NCBI RefSeq assembly: GCF_000184705.1
Contig: NC_014831.1
Coordinates: 1,550,001-1,614,000, forward strand
DNA length: 64,000 nt
Reading direction: 5' to 3'
Origin: Thermaerobacter marianensis DSM 12885
Lineage (GTDB): Bacteria > Bacillota > Sulfobacillia > Thermaerobacterales > Thermaerobacteraceae
Shown here: positions 36,617 to 44,251 of the stretch, piece after piece
How the letters are laid out: each line of letters begins with the position of its first letter
Position numbering within the stretch: the stretch's first letter is position 1
Notes under the pieces: model-generated
The model's input: only the letters and a program-made list of their open reading frames with translations
Told to the model about the DNA's origin: nothing
Database searches by the model: none
Made by a program: the position numbers and the translations under genes

Positions 36617-36955
36617 TCACCGGCGGCGGAACTCGAAGCTGCGGCGCATGGGGTTGTAGACCGGCCGCATGTGGGCGTAGAGGCCCGGCAGCGGCTGGGG
36701 CTCGGACATGGGCAGGATGGCACCGGCCAGCAGCAGGCGGCCGAGTTCGTCCATTCCCACCCGGCGCAGTTCCGGCCCCCCTTCCCACAGGAAGTAGCGC
36801 CGCTCCCGGTCCTGCACGATGGTCATGTCGTTGCGGTGGAGGAACCGGTAGACGGCGTAGTACTGGGCCCGGAAAAAGGGCTCGTCGTCCGGCAAGGACG
36901 GCAGGTCCAGGGCGTTCCCCCAGGCGAACAGGCGGTGCAGGATGCTGTAGAACAT
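36617..36955 (-). CDS. Small protein of unknown function
   Basis: The 112-residue frame has a strong ribosome site (GGGGAGGAA, five bases before ATG). Its sequence is ordinary rather than low-complexity, rich in aromatic and charged residues (F-Y-S-I-L-H-R-L-F-A-W-G, R-R-Y-F-L-W-E-G). No signal peptide, membrane segment or known motif is visible. It is divergent from the Ogt-like gene, with a 134-bp gap. I do not recognise the family. Confidence 0.65.
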   Translation of the reverse strand: MFYSILHRLFAWGNALDLPSLPDDEPFFRAQYYAVYRFLHRNDMTIVQDRERRYFLWEGGPELRRVGMDELGRLLLAGAILPMSEPQPLPGLYAHMRPVYNPMRRSFEFRRR

Positions 36956-37089
36956 GGCGGTTCCTCCCCAGCCTCCAATGTTCGGGGCGGGCCGCCGGCC
37001 TCCTGCTCCTGGTGCTGCGCGAAGGGACGGGATCGCGGTCCGCGACCGCCAGGGCGCCGGGCGGCGCCCCAGGCGGTCCGGGAAGCCCG

Positions 37090-37686
37090 ATGGAGGTGGA
37101 GGGCTTGAAGCCGCGGCGTCGGGAACCCATCCAGCGGCGGTATACGGTGGTCGACACGCCCGTCGGCCCCGTGCGGGTCACCTGGACCCCCCGGGGCATC
37201 TGCGGCCTGGTCCTGATGAACCCCGGGCCGGACCGAGGTGGTATGGCCGCCCCCGCCCCGGCGCCTGGCGAGCCGGCGCCCGGCGCCTGCCGCGACGACG
37301 GCCGGCGGGCCGAACTGCAGGCGCTGCTGCGCGCATGGTTCGCGGGGGACGACGTGGACGTGCCGCTGGACCTCGACGCCGCCGGCCTCAGCCCCTTCGT
37401 CCGGGCGGTGCTCGAGGAGGTGCGCCGCATCCCCCGGGGCCGGGTGCGCACCTACGGGGAGATCGCCCGTGCCCTGGGCCGGCCCGGGGCCGCCCGGGCG
37501 GTGGGCAACGCCGTGGCGGCCAACCCCGTGGCCCTCCTCATCCCCTGCCACCGCGTGGTGCCGGCGGGGGGCGGCCTCGGCCAGTATTCAGGAGGCGGCC
37601 CGCAGGTCAAGGAGCGTCTCCTGCGCCTGGAAGGCGGATGGCCCCCGGCTCCGTCACCGGACGAACCGGGGAGGGCCAAGGGGTGA
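37090..37686 (+). CDS. ogt: Methylated-DNA-[protein]-cysteine S-methyltransferase (Ogt/MGMT)
   Basis: The 198-residue suicide enzyme transfers alkyl groups from O6-alkylguanine to its own Cys in the I-P-C-H-R-V-V motif near residue 155. Other family marks are R-I-P-R-G-R-V-R-T-Y-G-E-I-A, A-V-G-N-A-V-A-A-N-P, and the final G-L-G-Q-Y-S-G-G. The start is ATG at 37090, because an upstream frame start at 37012 adds only low-complexity residues. Its stop overlaps the next start (GTGA). The C-terminal tail carries one copy of the dispersed 11-bp motif (37659-37669). Confidence 0.93.
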   Translation: MEVEGLKPRRREPIQRRYTVVDTPVGPVRVTWTPRGICGLVLMNPGPDRGGMAAPAPAPGEPAPGACRDDGRRAELQALLRAWFAGDDVDVPLDLDAAGLSPFVRAVLEEVRRIPRGRVRTYGEIARALGRPGAARAVGNAVAANPVALLIPCHRVVPAGGGLGQYSGGGPQVKERLLRLEGGWPPAPSPDEPGRAKG

Positions 37687-38651
37687 CCCGCCCCGCGGCG
37701 CCACGGCCTGTGGGAGGCGAAACGGGGAATTCCCTCTGGAGCGCCGTCGGGTGGCTGGCCGGGACGCGGGCCGGCGCCGGGGCCACCGCCCTTCGGGGGT
37801 TGGCCGCCGTCCTGCTGGCCGCCGTGACCTGGGGGTGGCTGGTGGAGCCCCGCTGGCTGCAGGCCCGAGCCTTCCGGCTGCCCCTGGCGGGTGGTCCGCC
37901 ACAGCCTCTCCCGGCTGCCGCCACCCGCCGCCCCGGCCCCGGGGGACTGCGCCTGGCCCACCTCACGGACCTCCACGCCCCGGTATACCGCATCCCCGAA
38001 GCGGCCCTGCTCCGCCAGCTCCGAGCGTGGCAGCCGGACGCCGTGGTCTTCACCGGCGATCTGGCGGAAGGCCCCCATCACCCCGCCACTCGCGGCGTCG
38101 CCTTGATGGCGCGGCTGGCCCGGCGGTGGCCCGTGTTTCTGGTCCCCGGCAACCACGATCACCTGTACGGATGGTTCCGCCTGCGGCGGGATCTGGAGGC
38201 AGCGGGGGTGCAGGTCCTGGTCAACCGGGGGACCGTCCTGCGGGCCGGGGAGGCGGCCGTCTACCTGGCGGGCGTGGACGATCCCCATACCGGACGCGAC
38301 CGGGTGGGCGAGGCCCTGGCCGGCGCGCCGCCCGGCACGCCCGTGGTGCTGCTGGCCCACGCGCCGGCCGAGGGCATCCGCCGGGCCGCCGCAGCGCGCG
38401 GGGTGCGCCTGGTGCTGGCGGGCCACACCCACGGCGGCCAGGTCCGGCTCCCCCTGGTCGGGGCGCTCTGGATTCCCGGCCAGGGCTGGTTCCCCCGTTA
38501 CGACCGGGGCTGGTTCGACATCGGCGGAACCTGGTGGTACATCGCCACCGGCCTGGGCACACCCCGACCGTGGATCCGGTTCCGCTGCCGGCCCGAGTTG
38601 GTGCTCATCGAGCTGGTGCCCCCGGCGCCGCGGACCGGCCCGCCGGCGTAG
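37683..38651 (+). CDS. Membrane-anchored metallophosphoesterase (YkuE/YaeI-like)
   Basis: The 322-residue protein starts with a GTG coupled to the ogt stop. A single membrane segment is seen near residues 35-50, then the calcineurin-like domain: L-A-H-L-T-D-L-H (D-x-H), F-T-G-D-L-A-E (G-D), V-P-G-N-H-D-H (G-N-H-D), and A-G-H-T-H-G-G-Q (G-H-T-H). All metal-ligand blocks are present. The family includes UDP-diacylglucosamine or lipid-linked phosphoesterases and general phosphodiesterases; the substrate is open. Confidence 0.9.
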   Translation: MTRPAAPRPVGGETGNSLWSAVGWLAGTRAGAGATALRGLAAVLLAAVTWGWLVEPRWLQARAFRLPLAGGPPQPLPAAATRRPGPGGLRLAHLTDLHAPVYRIPEAALLRQLRAWQPDAVVFTGDLAEGPHHPATRGVALMARLARRWPVFLVPGNHDHLYGWFRLRRDLEAAGVQVLVNRGTVLRAGEAAVYLAGVDDPHTGRDRVGEALAGAPPGTPVVLLAHAPAEGIRRAAAARGVRLVLAGHTHGGQVRLPLVGALWIPGQGWFPRYDRGWFDIGGTWWYIATGLGTPRPWIRFRCRPELVLIELVPPAPRTGPPA

Positions 38652-38680
38652 GGTCCCGGTGCCGCGGCGCCGGAACCCTA
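38649..38680. terminator. Bidirectional terminator hairpin between convergent genes
   Basis: A 15-bp stem with one mismatch and one G-U pair (38649-38663 with 38666-38680) begins inside the metallophosphoesterase stop codon and ends in CCCTA. It lies between that gene and the convergent tenA, so it can serve both strands. No long T-run is present. Confidence 0.5.
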
Positions 38681-38702
38681 CGCCCCCAGCGCCGGGCCCC
38701 GC

Positions 38703-39446
38703 CTAGCCTGAGTGCCAGGCTGCGTCGAAGAAGGCGAACTCCAGCTCCATGGCCGTCCGGTAGAGCGGCGCCACTTCGCCGGGACCGCCCGCGGTGGCGT
38801 GCCAGCGGTTGACCAGTTCCTCCAGCCGCACTGCAAGGGATTCGAAGTCCGGACTGCCGTAGGTCTCGACCCACTCGCGGTACGGATTGTCCGCCGTGAC
38901 GCGAGGGCGCAGCGACTGGCCGAGGAAGGCGTAGAGGCGCATGCACGGCGTCATGGCCGCGGCAATGGCGCCCACGGCCCGCGACCAAGCCACCTCGAGG
39001 AGGAACCCGGTGTAGGCCCGGGTGGCGAAAGACGGCGCCGGCCGCAGGTCCACGCCCCACCGGGCGGCGTACTTCTGGTGGAGGCGGAGTTCGTCCAGCA
39101 CCCCGTCCAAGAGGTGGCGAAGGGTCGTCATGGTATCGAGATCCGGTGCCTTGGCGATGGCCAGGGCATAGGCGCGGGCGAAGGCCTCCAGGAAGGCGGC
39201 GTCCTGGCCCACGTACCACGCGAACCGGCTCCGCGGCAGGTCGCCGCGCCCGATCCCCTGGACGAAGGGGTGTTCCAGGCACCGGCGGGCCAGGTCCAGG
39301 TTCTGCCGCCACAGCTCGCCCGCCAGGCCCGCCGGAGCCGCCGTTGCGGAATCGAGCCCCCCGGGGCCCGCGTCCGCGGGGCGGCTACCGGCGTGACGGC
39401 CGGCACCCCCGGCCTGCGCCCCGCTGAAGATCGCCTCTTCGGCCAC
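38703..39446 (-). CDS. tenA: TenA-family thiaminase II / aminopyrimidine aminohydrolase
   Basis: The 247-residue protein releases the pyrimidine from degraded thiamine so that it can be reused. TenA features are F-V-Q-G-I-G-R-G-D-L near the N-terminus, F-A-W-Y-V-G-Q-D-A, the Cys in M-T-P-C-M-R-L-Y, and the acidic residues of M-E-L-E-F-A-F-F-D. About 40 N-terminal residues are low-complexity. The GTG start at 39446 follows GGGGGAGGG. It is the last gene of the TPP-riboswitch operon, 168 bp after the transporter. Confidence 0.88.
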   Translation of the reverse strand: MAEEAIFSGAQAGGAGRHAGSRPADAGPGGLDSATAAPAGLAGELWRQNLDLARRCLEHPFVQGIGRGDLPRSRFAWYVGQDAAFLEAFARAYALAIAKAPDLDTMTTLRHLLDGVLDELRLHQKYAARWGVDLRPAPSFATRAYTGFLLEVAWSRAVGAIAAAMTPCMRLYAFLGQSLRPRVTADNPYREWVETYGSPDFESLAVRLEELVNRWHATAGGPGEVAPLYRTAMELEFAFFDAAWHSG

Positions 39447-39509
39447 GATCCATCCCTCCCCCGGTGAATCGCCGGCGGCCCCTGAGCGAAGGGCTCCGCC
39501 GGCCCGCTC

Positions 39510-39520
39510 CCGGTTCGTCC
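39510..39520 (+). repeat. Dispersed 11-bp motif CCGGTTCGTCC, intergenic copy
   Basis: This copy lies in the tenA/ECF gap (39447-39614). Exact copies on the plus strand start at 8804, 12565, 21964, 39510 and 48526; on the minus strand they span 3472-3482, 9749-9759, 34025-34035, 37659-37669 and 42796-42806. Most fall in linkers, tails, insertions or gaps. No copy lies in the lower-GC island. One-mismatch copies occur, for example at 43696 and near 39911. Confidence 0.7.
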
Positions 39521-39614
39521 GAACGACCCGCCCCGCCCCTTCCCCTGGCGGCGCGGCCTACCCCGTGCCGCGTCCCGCCCTCCACCGCGTCCCCCGGGAC
39601 GTGCCGCCCCGCCG

Positions 39615-42212
39615 TCACGCCAGCCGGCGGGCGGCGATCAGCGCCAGCGCGGCCATCGCCAAGAGCAGGGCGGCGTACCCCACCTCCCGGCGCCCGGCCG
39701 GCAGGGTCCGGTAAAACGTGCGTGGCCGGCGCCCGTCGAAGCCGCGGGCCTGCAACGCAACGGCCACCGTCTCCGCCGCCCGTATGGCCTGGACCAGCAT
39801 GGCCAGGCTGTAGCGATAGATAACCTGCAACCGCCCGCCCAGCCCCTGCCCCCCGAGGCCGCGGACGCGGTACGCCTTGCGGACCCGGCCCAGGTCTTCC
39901 TCGAACAGGGGGACGAACCGCAGGGCGGCCAGGATGCCATAGGCCCACTGCGGGCTCAGACGCCACTGCTGCATGAGCCCCAGCACCAGGTCGGTCAATC
40001 CTGTGGTCCCCGCATACAGGACCCCGAGGGCGCCGAGGTTGAGCAGCCGCAGCCCCACCACCAGCCCTTGGTGCAGCCCCTCGGCGGTGAACCGGTACCA
40101 GAGGATCTGCCCCACCACGCGCTCCCCCTCCCCGAAGGCGCCGAGGGTCCAGACCCGCGTGGCGGCTACCAGCAGGAAGGGCGCCATCGCCACCAGCCAG
40201 CGCCGCGGCCCGACGCCGCCTACCGTCAGGCCCAGCACCACGGGCACCGCCAGCAGCGCCGCCAGGGCTGCGGGATCGGCCGTAGCCAGCACGACCGCCG
40301 CCATCACCAGGTGGGCGGCGAGCTTCCACGCGGGATGAACCCGGCCGATCCAGGGGACCCGGCGCCGGTGCGGGGGTTCTGAAGGAAGGTCCGGGGCGGC
40401 CGTGGCCGGTGCGGTGTCCGGCGCAGGCCGGGGCCCCGCCTCTACGGCCGCCGGGTCGGCGGGGGCCGGTGCCAGCCCGGCAGCCGCCACCCGCGCCGGA
40501 TCGTCCAGGAAGTCGGCCGGCGGGCCGTCGTAGAGCAGCCGGCCCTGGCCGAAGACCAGCAGCCGCGTCGCCGCCGCGGCGGCCAGCTCCAGGTCGTGGG
40601 TCGCCATGACCAGCGTGGTTCCCTGGCGGTGGAGGCGGACCAGCTCCTCCACCAGGGCGGCGGCCGTCCGGGCGTCCTGGCCGAAGGTGGGCTCGTCCAG
40701 CACCAGCAGCGGCTGCGGCACCACCAGCATGCTGGCCACGCTCAAGCGGCGCTTCTGGCCCTGGGACAGGGTGTAGGGGTGGACACCCTCAAACCCTTCC
40801 AGGCCAAACCGCCGGAGCAGCTCCTCGACCCGCGGCCGCAGCACCGGCTCGGGGATCCCCGCCAGGCGACCGGCCAGCGCCACCTCGTCGTACACCGTGT
40901 CGGTCACGAACTGGTGCTCGGGATTCTGGAAGACGAAGCCGACCCGGGGCGGTGCCCCGCGCCGCGCCTCGAGCGCCGGGCCGTAGACCACCCGGCCCGC
41001 GGCAGGGGCATGCAAGCCCGCCACCACCTGGAGGAAGGTCGACTTGCCGGCGCCGTTGGCGCCCACCACGGCCACCCACTCGCCCGCCCCGATGGCGAGG
41101 CTCACCCCCGACCAGACGGGCCTCGCCCCGTGGGCGGCGGCCACCCCGTCAAGGCGAACCAGGGCCTCTCCGGCGAGCTGGCCGTGGGATGCCGGCAAAG
41201 GCTCCGGCCCCGGTGCCGGTGGCGTGCCCGCCAGGTGCGCCTCGGAGCTGCCGCCGTGCCGCGCCAGCACGGGCGACCAGAAGGGCCCCCAGCTGCGGGG
41301 CCGCCAGATGCCGTACGTTTCGATCTCCGCCCGGTACCGGCTGAAGACCGCTTTCGGCTCGCCGTCCGCCAGGACCCGCCCGCCTGGGGCCAGCAGGACC
41401 ACCCGGTCGACCCAGTCCACGACGCCGTCCAGGTTGTGCTCCACCACCAGAACGGTGTGGCGCCGGTCCAGGCGCCGGAGCGCCTCCAGGACCAGGGCGC
41501 GCCCCGGCGGGTCCAGCTGGGCCGTGGGCTCGTCCAGGACCAGCAGGGCGGGCTCCAGGGTCAGGACGGAGGCCAGGGCCAGCCGCTGCTTCTGCCCGCC
41601 CGACAGGGCGTGGATGGGGTGGCCGAAGGGGACCGGCAGCCCCGCCGCCGCCAGGGCGGCCGCCACCCGGGGCGGCATCTCGGCCGCCGGCACGCAGCGG
41701 TTCTCCAGGCCGAAGGCCACCTCTTCGTCGACGGTGAACATGCAGAACTGGGCTTCCGGGTCCTGGAACAGCACCCCGGCCTGGCGCGCCGGCCGGAGTT
41801 CGCCCTGCACTTCGGCCTCGACGATGCGGGGGATGATCCCGGCCAAGGCGAAGGCCAGCGTGCTCTTGCCCGACCCGCTGGGCCCGAGCAGCAGCACCCG
41901 CTGGCCGGCCGGGATGGACAGGGTCACGCCGCGGAGCGCCGGCGCCGGGCGGCCGGGGTACCTGATGGTGAGCTCGCGGCAGGCCACGGCGGCGCCGCCC
42001 GGGAAGCCGGCCGGTTCCTCCGCCCCGCCGGGCGTCGGCGGCTCCGGCCGCGCAAGCCGTGGCCGGTCATCCGGGTGCTTGTCCCGCTCCCCCTGCGCCC
42101 GACCGGCCGGGTGCTCGGGCCGCTCCACGGGCTCCACCCTGTCGCGCGGTCCCCCGGTACGCGGTTCCGCCGCGCCAGGCGGGGCGCCACGCCCCATGGG
42201 GTCCCCGGCCAT
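39615..42212 (-). CDS. ECF transporter energising module fused in one chain (EcfA-EcfA'-EcfT; YkoD-YkoC fusion)
   Basis: This 865-residue protein joins three subunits that are normally separate. After ~70 low-complexity residues, the first ABC domain (Walker A at ~110-118, L-S-G-G-Q-K-Q-R, L-V-L-D-E-P-T-A-Q-L-D) is followed by a second (G-A-N-G-A-G-K-S-T, L-S-Q-G-Q-K-R-R, L-V-L-D-E-P-T-F-G-Q). From ~640 on there is a CbiQ-like transmembrane domain with the coupling helices A-R-G-F and K-A-Y-R-V-R-G-L. Its ATG lies 1 bp from the ykoE stop. With YkoE it should import a thiamine precursor such as hydroxymethylpyrimidine. Confidence 0.92.
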   Translation of the reverse strand: MAGDPMGRGAPPGAAEPRTGGPRDRVEPVERPEHPAGRAQGERDKHPDDRPRLARPEPPTPGGAEEPAGFPGGAAVACRELTIRYPGRPAPALRGVTLSIPAGQRVLLLGPSGSGKSTLAFALAGIIPRIVEAEVQGELRPARQAGVLFQDPEAQFCMFTVDEEVAFGLENRCVPAAEMPPRVAAALAAAGLPVPFGHPIHALSGGQKQRLALASVLTLEPALLVLDEPTAQLDPPGRALVLEALRRLDRRHTVLVVEHNLDGVVDWVDRVVLLAPGGRVLADGEPKAVFSRYRAEIETYGIWRPRSWGPFWSPVLARHGGSSEAHLAGTPPAPGPEPLPASHGQLAGEALVRLDGVAAAHGARPVWSGVSLAIGAGEWVAVVGANGAGKSTFLQVVAGLHAPAAGRVVYGPALEARRGAPPRVGFVFQNPEHQFVTDTVYDEVALAGRLAGIPEPVLRPRVEELLRRFGLEGFEGVHPYTLSQGQKRRLSVASMLVVPQPLLVLDEPTFGQDARTAAALVEELVRLHRQGTTLVMATHDLELAAAAATRLLVFGQGRLLYDGPPADFLDDPARVAAAGLAPAPADPAAVEAGPRPAPDTAPATAAPDLPSEPPHRRRVPWIGRVHPAWKLAAHLVMAAVVLATADPAALAALLAVPVVLGLTVGGVGPRRWLVAMAPFLLVAATRVWTLGAFGEGERVVGQILWYRFTAEGLHQGLVVGLRLLNLGALGVLYAGTTGLTDLVLGLMQQWRLSPQWAYGILAALRFVPLFEEDLGRVRKAYRVRGLGGQGLGGRLQVIYRYSLAMLVQAIRAAETVAVALQARGFDGRRPRTFYRTLPAGRREVGYAALLLAMAALALIAARRLA

Positions 42213-42213
42213 G

Positions 42214-42810
42214 TCAGCCCGCCAGCCCCGCCGGCCGGTCCTGCCGCTCCCGCACCACGGCGTAGGCGTTGAGGACGCCGGTCTTCGCCAGGCCGTCGAC
42301 CAGGATCTTGGCGAAGAGCCCGGCCACCACGGCGCCGCTCACCAGCCGCACCGCCACCGCCGCCGCCAGGACGCCGGCTTGCATGCCGGTGAAGTAGCCC
42401 GTGATGGCATCCAGGGGGATGCTGGCCACGGCCGCCAGCCCTCCGGCCAGGGCCAGGGCCGGCAGGTCGAACCGGCGGTATCGCAGCAGGGCGAAAGCCG
42501 CCTCGGCCCCCAGCCCCTGCAGGCCACCGTAGAGCAGGACCCACAGGACGTCGGGGCTGCCGAGCAGCAGCTCTCCCGCGGCCGCCACCAGCTCCGCCAC
42601 GAAGGCGACGCCCGGCTTGCGGATGATGTACGCCGCCACCGTGCTGGCGATGAACCAGATGCCGTAGACGGTCTCGGCCAGGACGGGGTGGACCGCCTGG
42701 GCGAGGTTCCAGAGGGTCCAGTTGTTGATGAAGACGACGGAGCAGACCGCGGCGATGAAGGCCAGCATGACGATCTCGCGGAACTGCAACCGGCGGGACG
42801 AACCGGCCAT
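42214..42810 (-). CDS. ykoE: ECF transporter substrate-binding (S) component, YkoE family
   Basis: The 198-residue membrane protein has about six helices with F-R-E-I-V-M-L-A-F-I-A-A at the start, N-N-W-T-L-W-N-L-A in the first loop, and the small-residue patches typical of S components that bind the ECF module. YkoE is linked to hydroxymethylpyrimidine/thiamine uptake. The ATG at 42810 is preferred, with AAGGGGG eight bases upstream; a TTG at 42828 overlaps that site. It is the first gene after the TPP riboswitch. A copy of the dispersed motif lies at codons 2-6. Confidence 0.9.
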   Translation of the reverse strand: MAGSSRRLQFREIVMLAFIAAVCSVVFINNWTLWNLAQAVHPVLAETVYGIWFIASTVAAYIIRKPGVAFVAELVAAAGELLLGSPDVLWVLLYGGLQGLGAEAAFALLRYRRFDLPALALAGGLAAVASIPLDAITGYFTGMQAGVLAAAVAVRLVSGAVVAGLFAKILVDGLAKTGVLNAYAVVRERQDRPAGLAG

Positions 42811-42914
42811 GGCAGGTGCCCCCTTCAAGGTTCCGGGACGGAACCAGGGGGCCCGACGGGACAGCCGGCGATGGGCGGCAGGATGCCGTGGGGTCGCCGG
42901 AGACGCTGGTTACG

Positions 42915-42941
42915 AAAAAACCACCTCCGGCTGGAGGTGGT
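42915..42941 (-). terminator. Terminator of the TPP riboswitch expression platform
   Basis: On the minus strand ACCACCTCC (42941-42933) pairs with GGAGGTGGT (42928-42920) around a four-base AGCC loop. It is followed by a run of T residues (42920-42915). It lies between the aptamer and ykoE, where thiamine pyrophosphate binding would be predicted to favour termination. Confidence 0.9.
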
Positions 42942-42969
42942 CCTCGTCGCGCCGCCCCGGGCGGCCATG

Positions 42970-43078
42970 CGGTACCTTCCTCACGCCGGTATGACCCGGA
43001 TCGAGTCCGAAGGGTAGCGCCCCTGCAGCCGTTGCGGCTGCCGCGCTTCTCAGCCCTCGCGGGCACCCCCGGTACCGA
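42970..43078 (-). promoter_or_regulatory. Thiamine pyrophosphate (THI-box) riboswitch
   Basis: The minus strand reads, in order, ACCGGGGGTGCC, GGGCTGAGA, ACCC near the middle, and GATCCGGGTCATACCGG, which is the conserved THI-box core. GGTACC at both ends (43071-43076 and 42971-42976) can close the P1 stem. It precedes ykoE, the fused ECF module and tenA, so thiamine sufficiency would switch off precursor salvage. The 200 bp to its 5' side (43079-43278) hold no gene. Confidence 0.95.
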
Positions 43079-43278
43079 CTTCCCGATTGGATTGTCAGCT
43101 TGATCATAGGCCCGGGCGCGGGTCACCGTCAACGCCTTTCACCGGGCCCCTAGGAAGGCGCCGACGCAAGCTCGCCGCCACGGCACCCGCGGTCGGGGCC
43201 CATGCCGGCACGGCTTCCCGGTCTCGCGACCCTCGAAAACCCTGGCCAGGGTCGGGTTCCATGCGGCCTGCGGCCGGA

Positions 43279-44055
43279 TCAGATGGCCGTCATGCCGCCG
43301 TCGATGGCCAGCACCTGCCCCGTGATGTACGACCCCGCTTCGGAGGCGAACAGCAACACGGCCCCCTGCAGATCCCGCTCGCCACCCAGCCGCCGCAGCG
43401 GCACCGACTGCTCGATCAGGGCGCCGTACTGGGCCAGGATGCCCCGCGTCATCCGGGTCGGGAAGAACCCGGGCGCGATGCAGTTCACCGTGATGCCGTA
43501 CTCGGCCAGCTTGGCCGCCAGGTCGCGGGTGAAGTTGATGACCCCCGCCTTGGCCGTGTTGTACGGCAGCGTCTGCATGACCCGGGGATCGCTGCCCCGC
43601 AGGCCCGCCACCGAGGCCACGTTGATGATCCGTCCGCCGCGCCCCTGCTTCACCATCACCCGGGCCGCCTCGCGGCTGGCGTAGAAGGTGCCGTGCAGGT
43701 TCGTCCGGATCACCTTGTCCCAGGCTTCCAGGGGGATGTCGAAGAAGGGCGCGCCCCAGGTGGCGCCGGCGTTGTTGACCAGGATGTCGAGGCCGCCGAA
43801 CGCCTCCACCACCCGGCCGACTGCCGCCGCCACCTGGTCGTAGTCGGTCACGTCGCAACGGATGGCGAGGCTGCGGATGCCCTGGGAGCGCAGCCGCTCT
43901 TCGGCCTCCTTGAGGCCGTCTTCCTTGCGGGCCGTGATGGCCACGGCGGCCCCCGCCTCGCCCAGCCCCTGGGCGATCTGAAATCCCAGGCCGCGGCTGC
44001 CGCCCGTCACCAGGGCCACCTTGCCGTCCAGGCGGAAACGGTCGAGAATGCCCAT
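43279..44055 (-). CDS. SDR-family oxidoreductase (3-oxoacyl reductase / gluconate 5-dehydrogenase-like)
   Basis: The 258-residue NAD(P)-dependent enzyme has the classical SDR cofactor motif T-G-G-S-R-G-L-G (about residues 17-24), N-N-A-G in I-L-V-N-N-A-G-A-T-W, the catalytic Ser in N-V-A-S-V-A-G, and Y-N-T-A-K with Tyr and Lys. The ATG at 44055 lies nine bases after GGAGG. The much longer open frame upstream is antisense to the acyl-CoA dehydrogenase. It is divergent from that gene with a 196-bp gap; a role on the same substrates is possible but not shown. Confidence 0.9.
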   Translation of the reverse strand: MGILDRFRLDGKVALVTGGSRGLGFQIAQGLGEAGAAVAITARKEDGLKEAEERLRSQGIRSLAIRCDVTDYDQVAAAVGRVVEAFGGLDILVNNAGATWGAPFFDIPLEAWDKVIRTNLHGTFYASREAARVMVKQGRGGRIINVASVAGLRGSDPRVMQTLPYNTAKAGVINFTRDLAAKLAEYGITVNCIAPGFFPTRMTRGILAQYGALIEQSVPLRRLGGERDLQGAVLLFASEAGSYITGQVLAIDGGMTAI

Positions 44056-44251
44056 CTCGCCCACGCCTCCTTGAAGTCGCCCGTCATTGTCGAGGTCGGG
44101 GACCCCGTGGAGCACCCGGGCCCCTTGCCGGGGTCTTGCAGGGATTTCCTTCTCGGCGGCGAAGCCAACTCCTACCTTGGGACGGCCTGGTGGACGGATA
44201 CGCCGTCGCGTCCCGGCTTCTCTCCCGCGAAGCGCCACCGAGGTGATCCCC

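Noticed and set aside
36617-36955. Dismissing the 112-residue gene as a shadow
   Set aside because: It has an excellent ribosome site, non-skewed amino-acid content and no competing gene on the other strand, so it was kept as a real unknown.
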